16,804 nucleotides of DNA from JAGRMG01 sp047975215 (GCA_047975215.1 JBKEDD010000079.1:1-16804); one strand, 5' to 3'; positions 5,386 to 12,976 are shown, numbered from the stretch's first letter. The notes: generated from the letters alone by a model not told the origin. Program-made: numbers and translations.

Positions 5386-6960
5386 ATGACCGACACTTCC
5401 AAGCAAGATCGCGTATTGATCTTCGACACCACATTGCGCGACGGCGAACAAAGCCCCGGCGCGACCATGACGCATAACGAAAAGCTCGAGATCGCCGGTC
5501 TGCTGGACGAGATGGGCGTTGACATCATCGAGGCCGGTTTTCCCATTGCCTCGGAGGGCGATTTCAAGGCCGTGAGCGAGATCGCGCAAAACGCCAGGGA
5601 CGCGGTGATCTGCGGGCTGGCGCGCGCCAACTTCGCCGATATCGACCGCTGCTGGGAGGCGGTGAAACACGCCGGCAAGCCGCGCATCCACACCTTCATC
5701 GGCACCTCGCCGCTGCACCGTGCCATTCCGAACCTGACGATGGACGAAATGGCCGACCGCATCCACGAGACGGTGAGCCACGCGCGCAACCTGTGTGACA
5801 ACGTGCAATGGTCGCCGATGGATGCAACACGGACCGAATGGGAATACCTGTGCCGGGTTGTCGAGATCGCGATCAGGGCCGGTGCGAGCACGATCAACAT
5901 CCCCGATACCGTGGGCTATACCGCCCCGGCCGAAAGCGCCGACCTGATTCGCCGGCTGATCGCCACGGTTCCGGGTGCCGAGGACGTGGTGTTCGCCACC
6001 CATTGCCATAACGATCTGGGCATGGCGACGGCCAATGCGCTGGCCGCCGTGGCCGGCGGTGCGCGCCAGATCGAATGCACCATCAACGGCCTGGGCGAAC
6101 GCGCCGGCAACACCGCGCTGGAAGAGGTGGTGATGGCGCTGAAGGTTCGCCACGACATCATGCCGTGGCAAACGGGCGTCGATAGCAGCAAGATCATGAA
6201 CATCTCGCGCCGGGTCGCCACCGTTTCGGGTTTCCCGGTGCAGTTCAACAAGGCCATCGTCGGCAAGAATGCCTTTGCCCACGAAAGCGGCATCCACCAG
6301 GACGGCATGCTGAAGAACCCCGAGAATTTCGAGATCATGCGCCCCGAGGATGTCGGCCTGACCGAATCCAACCTGGTGATGGGCAAGCATTCGGGGCGGG
6401 CGGCCTTGCGCGACAAGCTGCGCCAACTGGGTTTCGAGGTGGGTGATAACCAGCTCAAGGATCTGTTCGTGCGCTACAAGGAACTGGCCGACCGCAAGAA
6501 GGAAGTCTATGACGACGATCTTGTCGCGCTGGTCGGGGCCACGTCCGAAGCCGAGAACGAGCATCTGCAACTGGTCTCGCTCAAGGTGGTCTGCGGCACC
6601 GGCGGTCCCGCCGAGGCGACGCTTGAGATGGAGATGGACGGCCGCGAGATGATCGCCACCGAACAGGGCGACGGTCCGGTCGATGCCTCGTTCAAGGCGG
6701 TGCGCGCAATCTATCCCAACAACGCGCGGCTGCAACTCTATCAGGTCAGCGCCGTGACCGAAGGCACCGACGCCCAGGCCACCGTTACCGTGCGCCTGGA
6801 AGAGGATGGCCGCATCGTCACCGGAACCTCGGCAGATACAGACACCGTGGTCGCCAGCGCACGCGCCTATATCCATGCGCTGAACCGGCTGATCGTGCGC
6901 CGCGCCAAGACCGGCCCCGGCGAGGACCGGCGCGAGATCAACTGGAAGGACGTAAGCTAG
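5386..6960 (+). CDS. leuA: 2-isopropylmalate synthase
   Basis: Catalyses the first committed step of leucine synthesis: acetyl-CoA plus 2-oxoisovalerate gives 2-isopropylmalate. The 524-residue type 1 LeuA has an N-terminal HMGL-like TIM barrel with TTLRDGEQSPG (16-25, Arg18 and Asp19 in the active site), the metal ligands in HCHNDLG (206-212) and GLGERAGN (235-242), followed by a linker and a C-terminal leucine-binding regulatory domain (roughly 390-510). Leucine feedback inhibition is expected from the family. The ATG start has only a weak AAGAAAG-like ribosome site; no other in-frame ATG lies between it and the leader. Regulation by the leader peptide/hairpin upstream is strongly suggested. 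No other leu gene follows, so leuA appears monocistronic here. Confidence 0.97.
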   Translation: MTDTSKQDRVLIFDTTLRDGEQSPGATMTHNEKLEIAGLLDEMGVDIIEAGFPIASEGDFKAVSEIAQNARDAVICGLARANFADIDRCWEAVKHAGKPRIHTFIGTSPLHRAIPNLTMDEMADRIHETVSHARNLCDNVQWSPMDATRTEWEYLCRVVEIAIRAGASTINIPDTVGYTAPAESADLIRRLIATVPGAEDVVFATHCHNDLGMATANALAAVAGGARQIECTINGLGERAGNTALEEVVMALKVRHDIMPWQTGVDSSKIMNISRRVATVSGFPVQFNKAIVGKNAFAHESGIHQDGMLKNPENFEIMRPEDVGLTESNLVMGKHSGRAALRDKLRQLGFEVGDNQLKDLFVRYKELADRKKEVYDDDLVALVGATSEAENEHLQLVSLKVVCGTGGPAEATLEMEMDGREMIATEQGDGPVDASFKAVRAIYPNNARLQLYQVSAVTEGTDAQATVTVRLEEDGRIVTGTSADTDTVVASARAYIHALNRLIVRRAKTGPGEDRREINWKDVS

Positions 6961-7002
6961 AGCGCCCGAAGCCGAAGTTCGCAACATCTGTCAATTACCC
7001 CC

Positions 7003-7050
7003 CCGGATCGCTCGATCGCTTGCGATCCGGTTCGGGGCCGGGCGCGGCCC
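7003..7050 (+). terminator. Two adjacent hairpins downstream of leuA
   Basis: CCGGATCGC (7003-7011) pairs perfectly with GCGATCCGG (7022-7030) around a 10-nt loop. It is followed by GGGCCG-GGCG-CGGCCC (7035-7050), a 6-bp stem with a GGCG loop and a CTCTGT tail. They start about 40 bp after the leuA stop codon. Neither has a long T-run, so termination at this point is plausible but not proven. Confidence 0.45.
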
Positions 7051-7355
7051 TCTGTCGTGCCCGGATTTCGATGTATCGGGCTACGATTCCACGTCGTCGG
7101 GCCACTGGCTCATGAACGCGCAACCTTATGCGTGTTGCGGCGGGCATGATGAGGGCCAGGAAGCTGGCGACGCGCTGGCCGAATTCCGTTCGGCCCCGGC
7201 ATCTGGTGAATCCCCTGTTCGTCATGGAGTTCATCCGTGAATGTGCTTTGCTCTCCGGCAAACCCTGGGCGGTACACCCCCGGGGCCAGAAACCGGCCCG
7301 AACCAGGACCCAGAGCCGCTTGCAGAACCCGGCGCGCAACGCTAGGCAGGCGCCC
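7051..7355. other. Intergenic region upstream of ribF, no confident gene
   Basis: 305 bp with frames open on both strands but none that I recognise. A hairpin GGCCGAA-TTCCG-TTCGGCC (7177-7195, 7-bp stem) is present. A reading frame upstream of and in phase with ribF could extend that protein by 76 residues, but the extension is Arg/Pro-rich and unlike any RibF. A minus-strand frame (7366-6995) is also unrecognised. The region may be a decayed gene or a dispersed repeat. Confidence 0.35.
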
Positions 7356-8288
7356 ATGCGGATCATCCGGGATTATCAGTTCGTCAAGCCCGAGGATCGC
7401 GGCGCCAGCGCCGCGATCGGCAATTTCGACGGCGTGCATCTGGGGCACCGGTCAGTCATCGAACTGACCCGCGGCGCCGCGCCCGATCTGCCACTGGGCG
7501 TGCTGACCTTCGAACCGCATCCACGCGAATATTTCGCCCCGGACGCGCCGCCCTTCCGGCTGATGCGCAGCGAAACCCGCGCCCACCGGCTTGAGAAGCT
7601 GGGGGTCGAGCGGCTGTACGAATTGAACTTCAACGCCGCCATGGCCGGCCTGACGCCCGGCGAATTCGCCGCAAGGGTGATCCGCGACGGGCTCGGGCTG
7701 GGTCATGTCGTCATCGGTGCCGATTTCTGTTTCGGCAAGGGGCGCAGCGGCAATGCCGCCGACCTGGTGCGCTTTGGCGGCGAAATGGGCTTTGGCGTCA
7801 CCGTCGCGCCGCTGCTCGAAACCTCCGAGACCGTGGTTTCATCGACCGCGATCCGCCAGGCCCTGAGCGATGGCCGGCCTCGCGACGCCAAGGCGATGCT
7901 GGGGCACTGGCACCGGATCGACGGCGAGGTGATCGGCGGCGAACAGCGCGGCCGGCAACTGGGATTTCCGACCGCCAACATGTCGATCCAGGGGCTGCAC
8001 CCGCCGGCTTTCGGGGTCTATGCCGTGCTGGTCGATGTGCTGGACGGCCCGCATGCCGGCAGCTATCGCGGCGCCGCCTCTCTGGGCGTGCGGCCGATGT
8101 TCGGCGGGGTGCTGCCCAATATCGAAACCTTCATCTTCGACTTCTCGGGCGATCTCTACGGCGCGACGCTTTCGATCGGGCTCGTCGATTTCCTGCGCCC
8201 GGAACAGAAGTTCGACAGCCTCGATGCGCTGATCGGGCAGATGCGGGCCGATTGCGAACGCGCCCGCGACATCCTGACCGCGATATGA
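7356..8288 (+). CDS. ribF: Bifunctional riboflavin kinase / FAD synthetase
   Basis: Converts riboflavin to FMN and then to FAD in the cytoplasm. At 310 residues it has the usual two-domain length. The N-terminal FAD synthetase (nucleotidyltransferase) domain shows IGNFDGVHLGH (21-31), the HIGH-like nucleotide site, and VSSTAIRQAL (161-170). The C-terminal flavokinase domain begins near 185 and shows GRQLGFPTANM (199-209), the G-x-PTAN substrate motif, and the catalytic-Glu region NIETFIFDF (255-263). The ATG at 7356 is preferred over an in-frame ATG at 7128 because homologs begin just before this point and a GGCAGG ribosome site precedes it. The stop overlaps the next start codon (ATGA), so it heads an overlapping three-gene operon. 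Confidence 0.96.
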   Translation: MRIIRDYQFVKPEDRGASAAIGNFDGVHLGHRSVIELTRGAAPDLPLGVLTFEPHPREYFAPDAPPFRLMRSETRAHRLEKLGVERLYELNFNAAMAGLTPGEFAARVIRDGLGLGHVVIGADFCFGKGRSGNAADLVRFGGEMGFGVTVAPLLETSETVVSSTAIRQALSDGRPRDAKAMLGHWHRIDGEVIGGEQRGRQLGFPTANMSIQGLHPPAFGVYAVLVDVLDGPHAGSYRGAASLGVRPMFGGVLPNIETFIFDFSGDLYGATLSIGLVDFLRPEQKFDSLDALIGQMRADCERARDILTAI

Positions 8289-8755
8289 GCGATCCGATCG
8301 ACCGAACCGGGCTGGCCCCGCGATTCTGGGAACGCAAGCCGCTGGCGCGCCTGACGCGGCAGGAATGGGAGGCGCTGTGCGACGGCTGCGGCAAATGCTG
8401 CCTCAACAAGCTTGAATTCGAGGATACCGGCGAAGTGGCTCTGACCCGCGTCGCTTGCCGGCTGCTGGACGATGAGAGCTGCCGCTGCACGCACTACGAG
8501 AACCGCCACAGATACGTTCCCGACTGCATCGTGCTTACGCCGGCAAATCTGGCCGAGCATCTGAACTGGATCCCGGCCACCTGTGCCTACCGGCTGGTCC
8601 ACGAGGGCCGGCCGCTCTACGACTGGCATCCGCTGGTCTCGGGCTCGCCCGAGACGGTACACCGGGCCGGGGTATCGGTTCGCGGCCTGACGGTCAGTGA
8701 GTTCGATACCCCCGAGGACGACTGGGAAGATCACATCATCGAGGAGCCGACCTGA
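8285..8755 (+). CDS. YcgN/UPF0260-family cysteine-cluster protein
   Basis: A 156-residue cytoplasmic protein of the YcgN (UPF0260, YkgJ-type zinc/iron-chelating) family, function unknown. The signature CDGCGKCC spans 32-39, followed by Cys58, CRC (66-68), the PDC motif with Cys81, and Cys100. Together they look like a metal or Fe-S binding cluster. The N-terminal WERKPLARLTRQEWEALC is family-typical. The start at 8285 overlaps the ribF stop by four bases and fits homologs; an ATG 33 bp upstream inside ribF is less likely. The stop overlaps the next start (TGATG). Co-translation with ribF is a hint, not proof, of a flavin or metal link. Confidence 0.9.
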   Translation: MSDPIDRTGLAPRFWERKPLARLTRQEWEALCDGCGKCCLNKLEFEDTGEVALTRVACRLLDDESCRCTHYENRHRYVPDCIVLTPANLAEHLNWIPATCAYRLVHEGRPLYDWHPLVSGSPETVHRAGVSVRGLTVSEFDTPEDDWEDHIIEEPT

Positions 8756-9798
8756 TGTTCTTTGCCTCCGACAATTCCGGCCCCGTGCATCCAAGGATCC
8801 TGGCCGCTCTCGGCGATGCCAATAGCGGCTACCAGATGGCCTATGGCGCCGACGGGCTGATGGACGAGGTGCGCCAGAGACTGCGCGACCTGTTCGAGGC
8901 ACCGCAGGCGGCGGTCTATCTGGTCGCGACCGGCACCGCGGCCAATGCGCTGGCCCTGGCGACGCTGACCATGCCCTGGGAAACCGTGTTCTGTTCGCCG
9001 GTGGCACATATCCACGAGGACGAATGCAACGCGCCCGAATTCTACAGTGGCGGCGCCAAGCTGACCCTGGTGGGCCAGGCCGACAGGATGACGCCCGGAG
9101 CGCTGCGTGCCGCCATCGCGGGCGAGGAAACCCGAGGCGTGCACGGGCCGCAGCGCGGTCCCGTCTCGATCACCCAGATCACCGAGCGCGGAACCGTGCA
9201 TTCGCTGGACGAACTGCGCACCCTTACAGCGGTCGCACGCGAGTTTTCGCTGCCGGTGCACATGGACGGCGCCCGCTTTGCCAACGCATTGGTGGCGCTG
9301 GATTGTACGCCCGCCGAGATGACCTGGAAGGCGGGCGTCGATGCGGTGTCCTTCGGCGGCACAAAGAACGGCTGCATGGGCGTCGAGGCGGTTATCTTCT
9401 TCGACCCGGCGAAGTCATGGGAATTCGAACTGCGCCGCAAGCGCGCGGCACATCTGTTTTCCAAGCACCGCTACCTTTCGGCGCAGATGGCCGCCTATCT
9501 GGCCGATGACCTGTGGCTCGACCTGGCGGGTCGGGCCAACGCCAGTTGCGCCCGCCTGTCCGGCGGGTTGCGGACCGCCGGTGCGCACCTGCTGCACCAA
9601 CCGGACGCCAACATGGTCTTTGCCACCCTGCCCCGCCGGGTCCACCGCCGCCTGCACGAGGCCGGCGCCGCCTATCACCTGTGGGGCGGGCAACTGGACG
9701 GCAAGGACGAGGACGAACCGCTCGCGGCCCGGCTGGTCTGTGACTGGTCGATCGGCCAGGACGACGTCGACCGTTTTCTCGACCTGGCCGGGGGCTGA
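8755..9798 (+). CDS. ltaE: Low-specificity threonine aldolase family (PLP beta-eliminating lyase)
   Basis: Fold-type I PLP enzyme of the threonine aldolase/beta-eliminating lyase family, expected to cleave L-threonine or L-allo-threonine (and possibly other beta-hydroxy amino acids) to glycine and an aldehyde. The 347-residue length fits. The Schiff-base lysine is Lys204 in VSFGGTKNGCMG (198-209). Asp171 in VHMDGARFANA (168-178) pairs with the PLP pyridine nitrogen. The N-terminal FFASDNSGPVHP and the HIHEDEC segment (85-91) are typical. It is the third gene of the overlapping ribF operon. The substrate, and the D/L stereochemistry, cannot be settled from sequence, so the gene symbol is provisional. 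Confidence 0.88.
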   Translation: MFFASDNSGPVHPRILAALGDANSGYQMAYGADGLMDEVRQRLRDLFEAPQAAVYLVATGTAANALALATLTMPWETVFCSPVAHIHEDECNAPEFYSGGAKLTLVGQADRMTPGALRAAIAGEETRGVHGPQRGPVSITQITERGTVHSLDELRTLTAVAREFSLPVHMDGARFANALVALDCTPAEMTWKAGVDAVSFGGTKNGCMGVEAVIFFDPAKSWEFELRRKRAAHLFSKHRYLSAQMAAYLADDLWLDLAGRANASCARLSGGLRTAGAHLLHQPDANMVFATLPRRVHRRLHEAGAAYHLWGGQLDGKDEDEPLAARLVCDWSIGQDDVDRFLDLAGG

Positions 9799-9818
9799 GC
9801 ACGCCTGCCCGACCGTTC

Positions 9819-9876
9819 TTCTGACCGCAAGTATCCCGGGGGGTAAGGCCGCAGGCCGAGGGGGGCAGCGCCCCCC
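9819..9876 (-). repeat. G/C-tract hairpin repeat, copy 2
   Basis: Inverted relative to copy 1 (11-56). On the minus strand it carries GGGGGGCGCTGCCCCCC (9876-9860, a 7-bp stem if the inner C-G pair forms) and the tail CCCCCCGGGATACTTGCG then GTCAGAA (9843-9819). Between them is an extra GGCC-rich insert absent from copy 1. It fills the gap between the convergent PLP-lyase and hydrolase genes, ending 8 bp from the hydrolase stop codon, where a bidirectional terminator would be expected. Confidence 0.7.
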
Positions 9877-9883
9877 TGCCCCG

Positions 9884-10699
9884 CTACAGCGGCGCGCGGC
9901 CGAACAATGCCCGCAAATGCGCGGCAGTCGCTTCGGGGTGGGTGACCGGCAGCATGTGCGCGGCGCCGTCGATCACATGACTTCGGGCATCGGGAAGCCG
10001 CCGGGCCAGCCCCTCGTTGATCGCCGCGATCACCGGATGTGTGCGGCTGCCGCGCAACAGCAGCACCGGTGCCGTGACGCGCTCCAGCACGCCCGGTCTC
10101 AGCATCCCCGGCCGGTCTTCGTAAAGCGCCCGGTTGCAGAACGGCAGGACATGAATACCCCGGATCATCGCCGCCCGCTTGCTTTCGGGCAGGTCGGGCC
10201 AGCGCGGGCCGCCATCGCTCCACATGCGGTTGAACAGCCGCGCGCCCAGCGCGTCGTCACCCGCTTGCAGCGCCGCGACATAGTCGCGCGCATCGGCGTC
10301 ATGATCGGCCAATAGTTGCGGCGCGTCCTGCCGCGCCACCGCGAAATAGACCGGCTCGATCAGCGTCAGGCTGCGAATCCGTTCGGGATGCTCCACCGCC
10401 AGGCGCAGCGCCACCGTGGCGCCGAAAGAATGGCCGACCACGTCCATGCGCCGGGTCAGGAAATGCGCGCCGATCTCGGCGATCCGGTCCTGGAAGTCGC
10501 CGCGTTCGTCCCAGTCCGGGCTGCGTCCGTGGCTGAGCATGTCGAAGGCGGTGAGCGTGGTTTCCTCCTCCATCAGTTTCGCCACGCCGCGCCAGGCGCC
10601 GGCATGGGCGATGGTACAATGGATCGCGAGAACCGGGCGCGGCCCTTGCCCGCAGACGCGCGAGGCAACCGGTTGCGGCAGCGCCGCGAAATCCTTCAT
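9884..10699 (-). CDS. Alpha/beta-hydrolase fold protein
   Basis: A 271-residue soluble alpha/beta hydrolase, substrate unknown. The nucleophile elbow is GHSFGA (89-94) with Ser91. The base is His248 in DGAAHMLPVTHPE (244-256). The strand-7 acid normally found in LLLRGxxD is not obvious, since the segment reads LLLRGSRTHPV (213-223). Glu114 in LIEPVY (after strand 6) may supply it, as in some family members. The oxyanion strand reads LAIHCTIAHAGAW (24-36) rather than the common HGxxG. The start codon overlaps the stop of the upstream isomerase-like gene (ATGA), so the two form one unit. It could be an esterase, lactonase or C-C bond hydrolase. Confidence 0.85.
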   Translation of the reverse strand: MKDFAALPQPVASRVCGQGPRPVLAIHCTIAHAGAWRGVAKLMEEETTLTAFDMLSHGRSPDWDERGDFQDRIAEIGAHFLTRRMDVVGHSFGATVALRLAVEHPERIRSLTLIEPVYFAVARQDAPQLLADHDADARDYVAALQAGDDALGARLFNRMWSDGGPRWPDLPESKRAAMIRGIHVLPFCNRALYEDRPGMLRPGVLERVTAPVLLLRGSRTHPVIAAINEGLARRLPDARSHVIDGAAHMLPVTHPEATAAHLRALFGRAPL

Positions 10700-11301
10700 C
10701 GCGCCCGCTCCACCAGGTGCGCGTCGAGATCGTCCAGCCTGTCCTGGCCCCAGAACCGCGCGTCATCGGCGTTGACGATGTAGAAGGGCGCGCCGAACGC
10801 GCCGCGTTCGACCGCCTCTTCCGTGTTGCGTGCGTAGGCTTCGGCACCCGCCAGCAGGCCACTGTCGGCAAGCCCCGGATCGAACCCCGAACGCGACAGG
10901 CAATCGCGGATCACCGCATCTTCGGATATGTCGCGCTCCTCGGCCCAGCAGGCGCGCGCCAGACCATGCACCAGCCCGCCCAGATCACCGCCGCCGGCGG
11001 ACTGGGCCGCGATCAGCGCATAGGACGAGGGCGCGGGATTGACCGGAAAGAAGGCGGGCTTGACGTTCAGCGCCAGCTTCGCCCGGTGCGCCTGGCGGGC
11101 CAGATCCTGTGTGCGATAGGCTTGACGGGCCGGATGCCGCTCGGCCGGGGGCGTACCGCCGGTGCGGGCGAATACAGAGGTGATATCCATCGGCTTGTAG
11201 GCGATCGAGGCGCCATGCCGTGCGGCGATCTCTTCAAGCCGCGTGCCGGCCAGGTAGGTATAGGGCGACAGGGCCGTGAAGAAATAGTCGATATCCGCCA
11301 T
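10696..11301 (-). CDS. 2-hydroxychromene-2-carboxylate isomerase-like protein (DsbA/GST-kappa family)
   Basis: A 201-residue thioredoxin-fold protein of the DsbA-like family with an inserted helical domain. Family motifs are FFTALSPYTYLAG (7-19), where Ser12 corresponds to the glutathione-activating serine of NahD-type isomerases, GAFGAPFYIV (167-176) with the cis-proline Pro172, and FWGQDRLDDL (183-192). NahD isomerises 2-hydroxychromene-2-carboxylate in naphthalene breakdown, but many relatives lie outside any aromatic pathway, and no ring dioxygenase or aldolase is seen here. The start has a GGAGG ribosome site 9 nt upstream (complement of 11311-11315). It diverges from prs and overlaps the hydrolase gene by four bases. 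Confidence 0.87.
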   Translation of the reverse strand: MADIDYFFTALSPYTYLAGTRLEEIAARHGASIAYKPMDITSVFARTGGTPPAERHPARQAYRTQDLARQAHRAKLALNVKPAFFPVNPAPSSYALIAAQSAGGGDLGGLVHGLARACWAEERDISEDAVIRDCLSRSGFDPGLADSGLLAGAEAYARNTEEAVERGAFGAPFYIVNADDARFWGQDRLDDLDAHLVERAR

Positions 11302-11429
11302 GGTTTGCCGCCTCCGTGCTGCATTTTCTGGACCCCAGAACCTTTGCGGGACCGTAGCCCCGTGCTAAGCGGTGTCAACATGGCGAATCCGTCCAAGCGG
11401 GAACCGCCGCGCCCTGGGGAAATCATCGC

Positions 11430-12449
11430 ATGCCAGCAATAAACGAACCCAAGCTCATTGCCGGGAATGCCAACAGACCGTTGGCCGAGGCCATCGCCAG
11501 GCGGATGTCGATCCACCGCGGCGTCAGCGTCGGCCTTGTCGATGCGCGCATCGAAAGGTTCAACGACGGCGAAGTCTTCGTCGAGGTCTACGACAATGTC
11601 CGCGGCGAGGACATGTTCATCATCCAGTCGACGTCGAACCCGGCCAACGATCATCTCATGGAAATCCTGGTCATGGCCGACGCGCTGCGCCGCTCGAGCG
11701 CGGCGCGCATCACCGCCGTGATCCCCTATTTCGGCTATGCCCGGCAGGACCGCCGGGCGCGGGCGCGTACGCCGATCACGGCGAAACTGGTGGCCAACAT
11801 GCTGACCGGATCGGGGATAGAACGGATCCTGACGATGGATCTGCACGCGGCCCAGATTCAGGGGTTTTTCGACATTCCGGTCGACAACCTCTATGCCTCG
11901 CCGGTCTTCGCGCTGGACGTGAGAACGCATTTCCGCGACCGCATGGGCGATCTGATGGTGGTTTCTCCCGATGTCGGCGGCGTGGCACGGGCACGGGAAC
12001 TGGCCAAGCGGATCAATTCGCCGCTGGCCATCGTGGACAAGCGCCGCGAGAAGCCCGGCGAGGTGGCCGAGATGACGGTGATCGGCGACGTGACCGGCAA
12101 GACCTGCCTGATCGTGGACGACATCTGCGACACGGCAGGCACGCTGTGCAAGGCCGCCGAGGTACTGATCGAAAGCGGCGCCTGCGAGGTGCATGCCTAT
12201 ATCAGCCACGGCGTGATGAGCCCGCCAGCGGTCGAACGGGTCAGCAAATCGGTCATGAAATCGCTGGTCATAACCGATTCCATCCGCCCCTCTGACGAGG
12301 TGAAATCGGCGCCCAACATCCGCATCGTTCCCACCGCGCCGCTGTTGGCGCAGGCAACGCTGAACATCTGGAACGGCACCTCGGTATCCTCGCTGTTCGA
12401 CGACTCCACGCTGACGCCGATCTACGAATCGATGTATTCGGTGGCATAG
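11430..12449 (+). CDS. prs: Ribose-phosphate pyrophosphokinase (PRPP synthase)
   Basis: Makes phosphoribosyl pyrophosphate from ribose 5-phosphate and ATP, feeding purine, pyrimidine, histidine, tryptophan and NAD synthesis. The 339-residue protein is class I, somewhat longer than the E. coli enzyme of about 315 residues. Visible motifs are RFNDGEVFVEVYDNVRGED (43-61), the flexible-loop YFGYARQDRRARARTPITAK (100-119), the metal/ribose site MDLHAAQIQGFFDIPVDNL (136-154) and the PRPP signature CLIVDDICDTAGT (226-238). The ATG at 11430 follows a GGGGA ribosome site. The 128-bp divergent gap to the isomerase gene must hold its promoter, but I see no strong -35/-10 pair there. Confidence 0.96.
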   Translation: MPAINEPKLIAGNANRPLAEAIARRMSIHRGVSVGLVDARIERFNDGEVFVEVYDNVRGEDMFIIQSTSNPANDHLMEILVMADALRRSSAARITAVIPYFGYARQDRRARARTPITAKLVANMLTGSGIERILTMDLHAAQIQGFFDIPVDNLYASPVFALDVRTHFRDRMGDLMVVSPDVGGVARARELAKRINSPLAIVDKRREKPGEVAEMTVIGDVTGKTCLIVDDICDTAGTLCKAAEVLIESGACEVHAYISHGVMSPPAVERVSKSVMKSLVITDSIRPSDEVKSAPNIRIVPTAPLLAQATLNIWNGTSVSSLFDDSTLTPIYESMYSVA

Positions 12450-12469
12450 GCCGACCCGCCTTCCCGCGC

Positions 12470-12820
12470 TCAGGCGATATCCCAGTCGTCCTCGTTTGCC
12501 AGTTCGCCAATCGCGGTCCAGGCGACGCGGAGGCGCGCGATGCGTGTGTCAAGCCAGGTGCGAAAGACGATCTCGAAACCCGTGTCGGTGATGTCTTCGG
12601 CAGAAAGTTCCATGCGCACGGCGGAGTCCGTATCCACGTCCCACAGCGACACCGTCACCGTCACCGAAGGCGCCGCGCGGAATTTCCGGCTGAACCCGAC
12701 CGTTTTGCGGCGTTCCCGTGTTCCCGTACCCGTCCACATCTGGCCGCCATCCTCGAAATCGGAAAACAGCGCCACATCGCCCTGGTCGATGCCGATAAGG
12801 TGGCTTCTGAGTTGCTTCAT
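12470..12820 (-). CDS. H-type lectin domain protein
   Basis: A 116-residue protein with a single H-type lectin domain (Helix pomatia agglutinin type) at about residues 39-105. Domain hallmarks are KTVGFSRKFRAAPSVTV (39-55), ITDTGFEIVFRTWLDTRIA (77-95) and the terminal VAWTAIGE (99-106). No signal peptide or membrane helix is seen, so a cytoplasmic location or non-classical export is implied. The ATG at 12818-12820 is chosen because the upstream extension in the open frame is Arg/Cys-rich and unlike the domain. The gene is convergent with prs (20-bp gap) and lies downstream of the atpC terminator. Its sugar ligand and role are unknown. Confidence 0.8.
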   Translation of the reverse strand: MKQLRSHLIGIDQGDVALFSDFEDGGQMWTGTGTRERRKTVGFSRKFRAAPSVTVTVSLWDVDTDSAVRMELSAEDITDTGFEIVFRTWLDTRIARLRVAWTAIGELANEDDWDIA

Positions 12821-12840
12821 GTGGTCGGTCTGCCCTTTCC

Positions 12841-12948
12841 TTACCGCTGGTATCGCGAATTCCGGGCAAATCCGAGGCCAAAGATCGGCAGAGCGCCGGC
12901 ACCGGCAAAACCCTGCGTCCGGAGCGTGACGGCAACGCACCTGATCAT
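12841..12948 (-). CDS. Possible small hydrophobic ORF upstream of the lectin gene
   Basis: A 35-codon frame (MIRCVAVTLRTQG..., middle part AGAGALPIFGLGFA) ends 20 nt before the lectin start codon and is preceded by a GGGGG tract about 4 nt before its ATG. It is moderately hydrophobic, like a signal or membrane segment, and might be a leader or small membrane peptide. It is not recognised, and chance in GC-rich DNA is quite possible. Confidence 0.2.
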   Translation of the reverse strand: MIRCVAVTLRTQGFAGAGALPIFGLGFARNSRYQR

Positions 12949-12976
12949 GTTGCCCCCGTTCGGGTGCCGCATATGA

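Noticed and set aside
5329..6987. Minus-strand open frame of 552 codons opposite leuA
   Set aside because: It is antisense to a complete leuA with all catalytic motifs, and its low-complexity His/Gly/Arg/Asp-rich protein resembles no family.
7128..7355. Upstream in-frame extension of ribF
   Set aside because: RibF proteins begin close to the MRIIRDY segment; the extension is Arg/Pro-rich and the later ATG has a ribosome site.
8252..8284. Earlier in-frame start of the YcgN-type gene inside ribF
   Set aside because: The ATGA overlap start at 8285 gives the family N-terminus; the extra 11 residues are Arg-rich and unlike homologs.
11380..11442. 20-codon frame overlapping the prs start codon
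   Set aside because: It has no ribosome-binding site and no regulatory codon bias; chance is the simpler explanation.
12450..12469. Terminator between convergent prs and the lectin gene
   Set aside because: The 20-bp gap shows no inverted repeat or T-run that I can support.
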